From the NCBI GenBank assembly GCA_029891385.1, contig CM057224.1:29281005-29345004 (forward strand): a stretch of 64,000 nucleotides of DNA. Reading direction: 5' to 3'. This DNA comes from Erythroxylum novogranatense (Eukaryota > Streptophyta > Magnoliopsida > Malpighiales > Erythroxylaceae). Below, in pieces: positions 22,764 to 30,994 of the stretch; the first letter of the stretch is position 1; each line of letters opens with the position of its first letter. Both the position numbers and the translations under genes were made by a program. Below the pieces are notes generated by a model. It was not told the origin of the DNA, made no database searches, and saw only the letters and a list, made by a program, of their open reading frames with translations.

Positions 22764-23325
22764 GGTATAAGATTCGATGGATTTTAGGAGAAAAGGAGAT
22801 TTTAGAAGAAAAAAACCGTGAATGATGAGATTAGGGTTTTATATTTCGTGAAGAGGGGTTCAAAAAATGAAGGATGATTGGATGAAATAAGGAATGGATT
22901 TTGTGTCTATGGTAGTCAATTGATGATGGGTAGTGAAGATTTGAAGAGATTTGAAAGTATAAGTCGACTTGAAGAAAGGAATTTCAGAAGTTAGAGAAAA
23001 GAAGTTTTCGGAGAATGAAAGGTATAATGGTTTTTTTTTAAAGAACCCTTGTATACATAAGTCGACTTATCGACCACCATAAGTCGACTTGTCCTTTAAT
23101 TTTTCTTCTATCCTAGAACATTAGTCGATTATGCCAATAACTTGCCTCATTCCTCAACAGCAGTAGACTGAACTCCAATTAGTCTACTGGTATATTTCTA
23201 AGATCAAAGTAATCACTGCAAAACCTAGATGTAAATCACGAAGACATATCTCCTGATGAATTTGCAAATTTGCCAAAAAAGAATATGACCATTTTGATAT
23301 GCTAGTATATGCAAAAAACAAAAAA
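22764..23325 (-). promoter_or_regulatory. Leader of third frame with AAGTCGACTT palindromes (element D)
   Basis: This 560 bp lies between the end of RNase H and the start of the third frame. It has no coding motif but holds three perfect AAGTCGACTT palindromes (22961-22970, 23059-23068, 23081-23090) and a degenerate one near 23122. The same motif is clustered in the LTR of D, the element's own promoter region. A shared transcriptional or processing signal for the third frame is a reasonable inference. Confidence 0.5.
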
Positions 23326-23741
23326 TCAACAAAGAGAATTTAAATCACACATTCCAAGTTTCAATTTGATATTAAGAAAAACATCTTTTTTAAGGGGTTT
23401 TGTAAATATATCAGCTAATTGATCACTAGAGGAAACATGCTTCAAATAAATGTCACCTTTCAAACAATGATCACGAATAAAATGATGTCTGATTTCAATA
23501 TGTTTAGTCCTACTGTGTAAAATCGTATTTTTACTCAGACAAGTTGCACTAGTATTATCACAATAAATAGGAACATTTTTAATTACAACACCATAATCAA
23601 GTAATTGATGCTTAAGCCAAAGAACTTGGGCACAAGCACTCCCAACTGCTACATATTCGGATTCAGCAGTGGAAATAGCTACACTAACTTGTTTCTTACT
23701 AGCCCAATAAATCAAAGATGATCCTAAAAAATGACATATAC
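23326..23741 (-). pseudogene. Copia RNase H, C-terminal part (element D)
   Basis: The frame reads ICHFLGSSLIYWASKKQ at its start, then STAESEYVA (conserved Copia RNase H motif), YCDNTSA, HSRTKHIEIRHHFIRD and ADIFTKPL. It is intact over about 135 residues to the stop at 23326. The upstream part of the same protein lies at 33573-33776, and element C separates the two within the KSTSGIC motif. The frame extends artificially into the LTR of C to 23820. Confidence 0.85.
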
Positions 23742-24121
23742 TGTAGCGCCCCCTTACCGTAGGGTATACACCGGGACGCCCGTAGGTCATTCCGATACAT
23801 AACCCACGATGAGGGTGCACTACGATTCGATCATTTCTATAAACTTCATGGCGTCGATATCATAAAGCAGTAATATCAAATTCACTAAATTTTAAAACCA
23901 ATAGATGCTTCTCATTTCATTTCTTTAAAACCACAAGTTTACAATTCTATTCGATTACAACTGTACAGAACATAACTCCTAACTAGATCATCCCCCAAAA
24001 TATCCCAAAAGATCCCAGCTGACCGACCTGTGGGCCATGCTCCTCTCGCCACTCCTGCGTGAGAAAAGTCTCACCGATCGAGCTAGAGTCACACTAACGC
24101 CGTCTGAAAAATAAATGCAAT

Positions 24122-24170
24122 GTTGGGTTTATTTCACTCACTCGAAACCATCATCGATGGTTCACCCAAC
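24122..24170 (-). promoter_or_regulatory. Hairpin module in left LTR of C
   Basis: Outer stem GTTGGG/CCCAAC and hairpin 2 (AACCATC-ATC-GATGGTT) are perfect. Hairpin 1 is destroyed here: the sequence reads TTTATTTCACTCACTCG where the right LTR has AGTTTGCGAACTCATTAAG. This is one of the places where the two LTRs disagree most. Confidence 0.6.
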
Positions 24171-24361
24171 TCATGCATAAACAACCAGTTCACACTAAAT
24201 CATATATTATCACAATTAAGAATTACATGCATTCTATTTCACATTTATAAGGCGATACGCCTTTCATACAATTCACATTTGAACATTCATATATGCAATG
24301 TACATGTGACTCTTCCATTTTATTTCGTTGTTGTGATCATGCGCCTGAGCTCATTTACGTT

Positions 24362-24470
24362 GAGCCATTGGCTCTGAAAACATTGGGCTTGAAGCCCTGA
24401 TACGTTGAGCATAAAGCTCTGAAAATCGTTGGGCTCGAGGCCCTGTGCGTTGAGCTTAAAGCTCTGAATA
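24362..24470 (-). repeat. Run of five short inverted repeats in LTR C
   Basis: Consecutive mini-hairpins: GAGCC-ATT-GGCTC, GGGCT-TGA-AGCCC, GAGC-ATAAA-GCTC, GGGC-TCGA-GGCCC and GAGC-TTAAA-GCTC, spaced by TGATACGTT-like linkers. The right LTR has the same run at about 31617-31718 with disturbed linkers. A further hairpin, AAGGCG-ATA-CGCCTT, lies at 24249-24263. Confidence 0.7.
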
Positions 24471-26324
24471 CGGTGGCTGCACCGGTCACAACTGCCTTTA
24501 TCTGATCATGCACAATGGCATGAATGCACATGCTCCAAATCTCACTAATCATGCCAAAATCTATTATCACCTATCCAATTTGTGTTCAAAACCAATGAAT
24601 GACAATATATGCACAATTAACACTTCTATAGCACATTCCAAATATTTCGAACACCCGTGGTCCGAAATCACTCAAACAAACACATACAATCCATCCTTAA
24701 CTCCACATAGCATAATTGCATAGAATTAAGCACATATAGGTTGAGAAACCAACTAGGTTACTCACCTCAGAACTTCCGAGCTACTGCCGGGAAGTCTCGC
24801 CTACGTCAGACGATCGGCGATCCACTTGAGCCTCTACAATAATCATAATATCGAAATATTACTAATTGTACAATTCCAATATTCAATGATGCATATGTAT
24901 CGAATAATGTATGTACTATACATGTTAGGACATTTCCGACCCTACTCCTAAATTGTCTCAATTCCGCATTTTCACTCTAATCCATAGCAATTCCTAACAC
25001 CATAATTCAATTGACTATACTCCAATCAATTTCTAACTAATCCAAATTTAACCTCAAAATTCTCCAATTAAACACATCATTTTTGGCCTAATTAAGCGCC
25101 CTTGTCGCGACGCCTGATCCCTTGCTGGGGCGTGAAATCTTCTGCTTGTCGCGACGTACAAATTAAATATTCGTCGCGACGTGCAAGAAAAGGGGGCTCG
25201 CCGCGCGTGTTCATCACACATCGCGACGTGCGAACCCAGATTTGCGTCCGAAACCCAGAAATTTCCCAGATTTCCTAATATAAAACCATCCAAATCCATT
25301 CTAAACACTCCTAAACAACTTCCTATACTTAAGACATCTCATTCTTAACCTACAATCCACCAAATAACCATTATCCCTAAATTTCAATATTAAATTCAAC
25401 AAAAACATCATTGGAAACCCTAACTTTCAAATCCTTAAATATTCAAACTAAATCATCCATATAACTAAATCAATCAATAAATCTATCTATCTAGGGCAAG
25501 AAAGAAACAACTTACTTAATTAAAGTCTCAAATCTTCAAAGATCACACCAACCCAAGCTCATTGACACCCACGACAAACACCAATACTCCACCCAAATGT
25601 CATGTTTTCCAATTCCAAACCAAGGAAGAGATCAAAGATGGAAGAGGAAGCAAATAGCAAGAAGGAAATCAAGAAGAAATCACGATGAAGGAGGGAGAAA
25701 TTTCAAGTTTTTCTTTCACAGGAAACAAGCATCGTGATTGGCAAATTTCAAAGGAAGAAGTTTATAAACCTAAGGGACTTAAGGCTTGTTTGGCAAATGA
25801 AATTGCCACAAGACCAATCCGAACAACTTCGATCCAATTTCTATTTCTAATTTCTCCCGAATTCCAATAACTATGAATAATAACTCCTAAAATCATAACT
25901 CCAATTATTTCCTGCCAATTTTCAATCAATCTCGGAACCGAAATTCAATTAATCAGTCATTATGTAAATTTTTCGGTCCGGACCTATTGCTCCAAAATTT
26001 CCAGAAAAATCCTATAAATTCCCAAAAATACAAATTGCATAATCCTACACTCCAATTTCATAATTCAAATCCCTAAAATTCAATTTTACTCTCCAATTCA
26101 CTAATCAAAGCATAATTAATCTTAAAATCACAAAATCTCCAATTTTCACAATCCGGTCGGAAATCTGTCATACATGCATGTACATACATATGCTAGTGCA
26201 ATCATAAACATTTATCGATAATATAGAGGCTATAAATGCATATGCAAATCAAATTATAAATGCACCCAGTCTAAATTCACCCAAATTACCGATATGCCCT
26301 TCATACCGGTAATGGGATGTTACA

Positions 26325-26823
26325 ATTCTTCCCTCCTAATAAAAATTTCGTCCTGAAATTTCTTACCTGACTGGTCGAACAGGTGAGGGTACTGCCTCCT
26401 CATGTGCTCCTCAGTCTCCCAAGTCGCCTTCTCAGATGAGTGGTTCTTCCAAAGGACTTTCACCAATGGAATCACCCTGCTCCTCAACTGCTTGACCCGC
26501 GACCCTATAATTCGCACCGGCTCCTCCACATAACTCAAATCACTGGCTATCTCTATCTCCTGAGCCGAAATCACATGGATCGGGTCTGATCTATATCGTC
26601 TGAGCATACTCACGTGGAACACATCATGAAGCTGCGACATCTCACTCGGCAAGGCCAATCTATATGCCAACGGTCCTATCCTCTCAAGGATCTCATATGG
26701 ACCGATATACCGAGGACTCAACTTGCCCTTACGGCCAAATCTGAGAACACCTTTCCACGGAGACACTCTAAGGAACACTCTATCACCCACACTGTACTCC
26801 ATCTCTCTCCGATGCTGATCCAC
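26325..26823 (-). CDS. Chromovirus integrase C-terminus and chromodomain (element C)
   Basis: About 165 residues. GDRVFLRVSPWKG and KLSPRYIGPYEIL are the conserved GPY/F end of Gypsy integrase; LHDVFHVSMLRRY follows. The remainder, with PLVKVLWKNHSSEKATWE and MRRQYPHLF, is the chromodomain, which in chromoviruses steers insertion to heterochromatin by reading histone marks. It terminates at the LTR edge. The segment is intact, but the frame is broken toward the integrase core at 26824-26974, so a continuous polyprotein is not made from the sequence as given. Confidence 0.88.
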
Positions 26824-26974
26824 ATAACTCTTCCATTCATCTCCGAGTTGCCTTGATGCGACTCAATCAATCGCACTTATCTATCAGATCTGGATCAACT
26901 CGGGACCCTCTAACATCCTCGTACCCTCTTAATCCCAGTAATGAGGTGATCTGCACTGTCGTCTATATAATGCC
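26824..26974 (-). pseudogene. Frame-broken link between integrase core and C-terminus (element C)
   Basis: About 150 bp in which no single frame stays open. The neighbouring segments at 26325 and 26975 belong to one integrase, so small insertions or deletions must lie here. Part of the apparent 26975 frame end (RLERHWYGTV) is already out of register. Confidence 0.6.
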
Positions 26975-27406
26975 TCATACGGTGCCATACCAATGTCGCT
27001 CTAATCGATTATTATACGATAAACTCAACCAGAGGCAACATCGATCCCAAGCACCTCGGAACTCCAATACACAGTCTCTCAACATATCCTCAACAGTCTG
27101 AATAGTCCTCTCACTCTGCCCATCTGTCTGAGGATGAAACGTTGTCCTGAAGTTCAACCTCGTACCTATAGCTGACTGCAAACTCCTCCAAAACCTCGAA
27201 GTAAACCTGGGATCCCTATCTGACACTATCGATACTGGGACCCCATGCAGTGGCACAATCTCTGCTACATACTTCTGGGCCAACTGATCGAGGGTATTAC
27301 TCTCCCTTACTGATAAGAAGTGAGTCGATTTAGTCAACCGGTCCACTATGACCCAGATCGCATCATGCTGTCTCGACGTCCTAGGCAGCCCCATAATGAA
27401 ATCCAT
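26975..27406 (-). CDS. Gypsy integrase catalytic core (element C)
   Basis: Begins MDFIMGLPRTSRQHDAIWVI; the core has VDRLTKSTHF, VSDRDPRFTSRFW (second Asp) and TTFHPQTDGQSERTIQTVED (catalytic Glu), the rve-type triad. It inserts the element cDNA. An upstream TGA near 27427, where Gypsy integrases have a conserved aromatic residue, separates it from the zinc-binding half (27425-28636) in the same polyprotein. Downstream the register is lost near 27010. Confidence 0.88.
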   Translation of the reverse strand: MDFIMGLPRTSRQHDAIWVIVDRLTKSTHFLSVRESNTLDQLAQKYVAEIVPLHGVPVSIVSDRDPRFTSRFWRSLQSAIGTRLNFRTTFHPQTDGQSERTIQTVEDMLRDCVLEFRGAWDRCCLWLSLSYNNRLERHWYGTV

Positions 27407-27424
27407 CGTAATGCGCTCCCATTT

Positions 27425-28636
27425 TCACTCCGGAATGGGCAACGAATGCAGTCTCCCCACCGGGGCCTGGTGCTCAACCTTAACCTGCTGGCACGTCAGA
27501 CACCAAGAAACAAACTCTGCTACATGCCTCTTCATACCTGGCCACCAGAAATGCAACTTAAGAATGCGATACATCTTGGTAGTACCAGGATGCATGGCAT
27601 AAGCAGCCAAATGAGCCTCCTCCAAAATCTCACGCCTCAAATCATCTACATCTGGAACACATAATCTCTGCCCCAACCACAATGTCCCATCTCTCAACTC
27701 AAACTCCGAAAGCCATCCAGATCTGACTCTATCAATCAATCTCACCAATGCTGGATCCTGATCCTGCACTCTCTTAATCCGATCATGCAATACCGGCCTA
27801 AGCCTCAAAGTAGAGATCAGAGCTCCATCCTGGCCTAAATCCATCTGCACATTAAGAGCTCTCAACTGAACTAAACACGGCAACCTCGAAACCTGAATCT
27901 GAGCTGCACTACCATGAGATCTCCTACTCAATGCATCAGCCACCACATTAGCCTTCCCTGGGTGGTACTCAATAGTGCAGTCATAGTCCTTAAGAAACTC
28001 CAACCATCTCCTCTGCCTCAGATTTAGCTCTTGCTGACTCAACAAATACCTCAAGCTCTTATGATCAGTGAAGATCTGGAACGTCTCCCCATACAAATAA
28101 TGTCTCCAGATCTTCAAAGCAAACACAACTGCTGCTAACTCCAAATCGTGCACAGGGTAAATAATCTCATGAGACCTCAACTGTCTCGAGGCATCAGCTA
28201 TAACTCTCCCATGCTGCATCAATACACATCCTAAACCCTGCTGCGAAGCATCACTGAAAACCTCAAAACCTCCTGCTCCAGATGGCAGGGCTAACACCGG
28301 TGCCGTAGTCAACCGATGTATCAGCTCCTCAAAACTCCTCTGACACTCATTAGTCCATCTGAAGGCCACACTCTTCCTCAGAAGTTTTTTCAAAGGGGTT
28401 GAGATTACAGAAAACCCCTCGACAAACCTCCAGTAATAACCTGCCAATCCGAGGAAACTCCTCAACTCTAACACGTTCCTCGGAATCTCCCAACTCCTCA
28501 CTGCCTCAATCTTGTGAGGATCCACCCGGATACCCTCACTAGACACGATGTGGCCTAGGAACACCACCTCATCCAACCAAAATTCACACTTAGTGAATGT
28601 GGCATACAACTGCCTATCCCTCATAATCTGCAGCAC
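27425..28636 (-). CDS. RT connection, RNase H and integrase zinc domain (element C)
   Basis: A 403-residue uninterrupted frame. It starts in the RT thumb ([17 protein letters not shown]), continues through the [13 protein letters not shown] connection and RNase H ([52 protein letters not shown]), and ends with the integrase H2C2 zinc domain ([20 protein letters not shown], then C-x2-C in WCLTCQQ). It is cut from the RT palm by one TAG at about 28644 and from the integrase core by one TGA near 27427. This order is diagnostic of Ty3/Gypsy. Confidence 0.92.
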   Translation of the reverse strand: MLQIMRDRQLYATFTKCEFWLDEVVFLGHIVSSEGIRVDPHKIEAVRSWEIPRNVLELRSFLGLAGYYWRFVEGFSVISTPLKKLLRKSVAFRWTNECQRSFEELIHRLTTAPVLALPSGAGGFEVFSDASQQGLGCVLMQHGRVIADASRQLRSHEIIYPVHDLELAAVVFALKIWRHYLYGETFQIFTDHKSLRYLLSQQELNLRQRRWLEFLKDYDCTIEYHPGKANVVADALSRRSHGSAAQIQVSRLPCLVQLRALNVQMDLGQDGALISTLRLRPVLHDRIKRVQDQDPALVRLIDRVRSGWLSEFELRDGTLWLGQRLCVPDVDDLRREILEEAHLAAYAMHPGTTKMYRILKLHFWWPGMKRHVAEFVSWCLTCQQVKVEHQAPVGRLHSLPIPE

Positions 28637-28648
28637 TATCCTCAGATG

Positions 28649-29086
28649 CTACGCATGCTCCTGTCTATCTCTCGAATACACCAGAATATCATCAATGAAT
28701 ACAATAACAAATTGATCCAGGTAGGGCTGAAAGACCTTATTCATCAAGGCCATGAAGGCTGCCGGGGCATTAGTCAACCTAAATGGCATTACTAAGAACT
28801 CGAAATGCCCATACCTGCTCCTAAAAGCGCTCTTAGGCACATCGGCCTCTGCGATCCTCAACTGATAGTATCCGGATCTCAAATCCAACTTGGTAAACAC
28901 CTGAGCTCCCTGCAACTGATCAAATAAATCATCGATCCTAGGCAGTGGGTACTTGTTCTTAACTGTAACCCGAGTCAGCTGCCTATAATCGATGCACAAC
29001 CTCAAAGTCCCGTCCTTCTTCTTCACAAACAACATCGGAGCTGCCCACGACGAAACACTCGTCCTGATAAATCCCTTGTCCAACAA
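28649..29086 (-). CDS. Gypsy reverse transcriptase palm (element C)
   Basis: Residues [55 protein letters not shown] (first catalytic Asp), [13 protein letters not shown] and [11 protein letters not shown] (catalytic Asp pair) are in standard order and spacing. Compared with the usual [10 protein letters not shown] motif a Gly is replaced by Arg. Upstream, a TAG near 29095 interrupts the link to the protease. The domain copies RNA into cDNA and is otherwise well preserved. Confidence 0.92.
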   Translation of the reverse strand: MLDKGFIRTSVSSWAAPMLFVKKKDGTLRLCIDYRQLTRVTVKNKYPLPRIDDLFDQLQGAQVFTKLDLRSGYYQLRIAEADVPKSAFRSRYGHFEFLVMPFRLTNAPAAFMALMNKVFQPYLDQFVIVFIDDILVYSRDRQEHA

Positions 29087-29263
29087 CTCCTGCAGCTAAG
29101 CCTTAAGCTCTCTCAGTTCCACCAATTCCATCCTATGCGGAGGTATCGATATAAGAGCGGTACCTGGAACGAGGTCAATCTCAAACTCTGTCTCCCGATC
29201 CGGCGGCAAACCCAGTAACTCCTCGGGAAACACATATGGAAATTTCCTAATCACGGGAACATC
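29087..29263 (-). pseudogene. Protease-RT linker with stops (element C)
   Basis: A conserved stretch recognisable as P-P-x-R-x-x-E-F-x-I-D-L-x-P-G-T type sequence on the - strand (about 29110-29190) links protease and RT. It contains a TAG at about 29095 and another break toward 29264. Otherwise it reads as ordinary Gypsy sequence. Confidence 0.6.
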
Positions 29264-29746
29264 CTACAACCTCTGCTCCACTCTGGAATCCACCACATGC
29301 GCCAAATAGGCCTCACAACCTCCCTGGATCAACCTCAAGGCACTCATAAACGAAATCATCCTGGTTGGCACTGCCTGACTAACACCTCGAAATACAGCTC
29401 TCGGCTGACCAGGAGACTTCAATACGACCTCCTTGGTATAACAATCCATAATAGCCCTATGGGAAGTGAGCCAGTCCATCCCCAAAATCAAATCAATCTC
29501 TCTCAGGGGCAACACTATCAGGTCTACACTCAACGCCGACTGATCAATCATAATCGGACATCCCTTGCAGACCTCTCCCAAAATTGTAGTACTACCTAGA
29601 GGCGTACTCACCTCTAGCCCACACTGCAACATCTCCCTATCCACATGCAATCTACATGCCACATGCGGTGCAATAAAAGAATGCGTGGACCCTGGATCTA
29701 TCAATGCATAAACCTCAATGTCGAGAGCGTATAAACTCGCAACCAC
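29264..29746 (-). CDS. Gypsy aspartic protease (element C)
   Basis: About 160 residues. ALIDPGSTHSFIAPHVA holds the catalytic Asp in the DPGSTHSF form common in Tekay-type elements, and DLILGMDWLTSHRA is the conserved C-terminal hydrophobic-Gly motif. It cleaves the polyprotein. The frame overlaps the gag zinc-knuckle frame (29701-30066) by a frame change, so gag and pol are out of register as given. The first residues (MVASLYALDIEVY) are the natural lead-in and not necessarily the start. Confidence 0.88.
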   Translation of the reverse strand: MVASLYALDIEVYALIDPGSTHSFIAPHVACRLHVDREMLQCGLEVSTPLGSTTILGEVCKGCPIMIDQSALSVDLIVLPLREIDLILGMDWLTSHRAIMDCYTKEVVLKSPGQPRAVFRGVSQAVPTRMISFMSALRLIQGGCEAYLAHVVDSRVEQRL

Positions 29747-30066
29747 ATCGGAGAATCTGGGCCTCCCGCTCGGTCATAGCGTAGACCACGGCACGGGGCG
29801 CAATGATCGCCACGACCATCGGTCCCCACAAAGGAATCTCCTCCTCTACCTTGGTCTCTTCCTCGGCCCCTAAATCCAAGTCCACCGCTACGGCTTTGCT
29901 GCACCGTCGAACTACTACCAGCTCTACCACTCGCAGCAAACTGAACTCCCAAAGTCAGAGGACAACTCCTAATCATATGATCCATCGAACAGCATGCTAG
30001 ACAGGCTCCTGTCACTCTCCAGCACTCTCCATTGTGCCTCTTATCACAATGCACACACACTAGCAA
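29701..30066 (-). CDS. Gag C-terminus with CCHC zinc knuckle (element C)
   Basis: The frame contains CLACCSMDHMIRSCPL, a C-x2-C-x4-H-x4-C nucleocapsid knuckle that binds genomic RNA, followed by Gly/Arg/Ser-rich sequence. A second Cys pair (CVHCDKRHNGEC) precedes it. Toward 29750 the frame diverges from the protease register. Upstream gag (30080-30890) is broken. Confidence 0.8.
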   Translation of the reverse strand: MLVCVHCDKRHNGECWRVTGACLACCSMDHMIRSCPLTLGVQFAASGRAGSSSTVQQSRSGGLGFRGRGRDQGRGGDSFVGTDGRGDHCAPCRGLRYDRAGGPDSPMWLRVYTLSTLRFMH

Positions 30067-30079
30067 AGCCTGCCCTGAT

Positions 30080-30900
30080 CCTTTGCCACTACTATCGCCA
30101 TCGCCGATCCGCCTAAATCTCCTCTCTCAATGTAACCCGACCGTATGCAATCCTCCTGCCGATCTGAACTCGCTCAAGGCTCGCTAGAGCTCCTACCAAA
30201 GCTACCCCGATCATCACTAGATCGCTTGCCTCCGGATCCTCGACCAATCTCAAATACTACTGTCTCAAGAGTCGCTCAATCCTCATCGTGAATCGCTCTT
30301 GCTCCACAAAGGTGCCCATATCGGCATCGCTAACACCTGCACGAATCTCCAGACAAGCCCTCCTCGAATCTCCGTAACCTATCCGCCTCGAGGCAATCGT
30401 AATGAAGCATATGCCAACAACTCATTAAACCTAACCTCATAATCGGCCACTATCATCGACCCCTGTCTCAGCTCAAAGAACTCCTGCATCTTCATTTCCA
30501 AATAGACCTTGGGCATGAAATTATCCCGAAAAGCTCTCAGAAAATCATCGCAAGTCAAAACACAGGGTCTGGTGGAACTACCCGGGACAGTCTTCCATCA
30601 CTGATAAGCTGGACCCTGAAGCAAAGAGACAGCATAATCAAAGCTCTCCTCAGGGTCGCAATCCATCTGATCGAGGACTCGCTCGGTCCTCTCCAACCAT
30701 CCCTCAGCCTCAGCAGGTCTCAGGCCGCCATAAAATCCTGACTCGCCACGCAGACGATCGCATCTCCGCCTCCCGCCTCATGGGAACTCTAGGAGGTGCT
30801 CCTCATCTGAGAGCAATCAAGACTCCTACTTGTTCGACCGATCCTTGGTCAGCTGGTTGATCTACCTGATCACCAAAGACGGATGACCTACAACAAATCT
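30080..30900 (-). pseudogene. Gag capsid region, frameshifted (element C)
   Basis: Translating the - strand around 30400-30560 gives FMPKVYLEMKMQEFFELRQ-type residues, the signature of the retrotransposon gag capsid domain (Retrotrans_gag). An acidic proline-rich lead-in is expected near 30750-30890. No long frame is open; there are several stops and frame changes. This is the least preserved coding part of C. Confidence 0.65.
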
Positions 30901-30976
30901 GCAAACTTGATCAATTTCTGCTTTTCTTATCATAATTCAAGCCTAAAATATACTACGCCCAAAAGATGCCAAACCA

Positions 30977-30989
30977 TGCTCTGATACCA
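30977..30989 (-). promoter_or_regulatory. Primer-binding site, element C
   Basis: The - strand reads TGGTATCAGAGCA, matching the initiator-Met tRNA 3' end, five bases from the LTR start at 30995. Confidence 0.9.
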
Positions 30990-30994
30990 CCTAA

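Larger units (their letters stand above)
23742..26324 (-). repeat. 3' LTR of element C
   Basis: TGTAGCGCCC...GGGATGTTACA, 2,583 bp. Landmarks are the hairpin module (24122-24170), a run of short inverted repeats (24362-24470), CGTCGCGACG palindromes (about 25104-25225) and a purine-rich stretch at 25620-25690. Differences from the right LTR cluster in 24040-24150, 24340-24490 and 25095-25270. The open frame 25685-25870 occurs in both LTRs (second copy 32933-33118) but has no recognisable product. Confidence 0.92.

Noticed and set aside
25685..25870. 61-residue frame preserved in both LTRs of C (also 32933-33118)
   Set aside because: Preservation follows from LTR identity of a recent insertion, the frame is antisense to the element, and no motif is seen. 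Kept as a note only.
27320..27664. Open frames on the + strand opposite the C integrase and RNase H
   Set aside because: They are antisense shadows of well-supported - strand domains and show no independent motif. The same holds for + strand frames at 26614-27101, 27348-27602 and 29297-29599.
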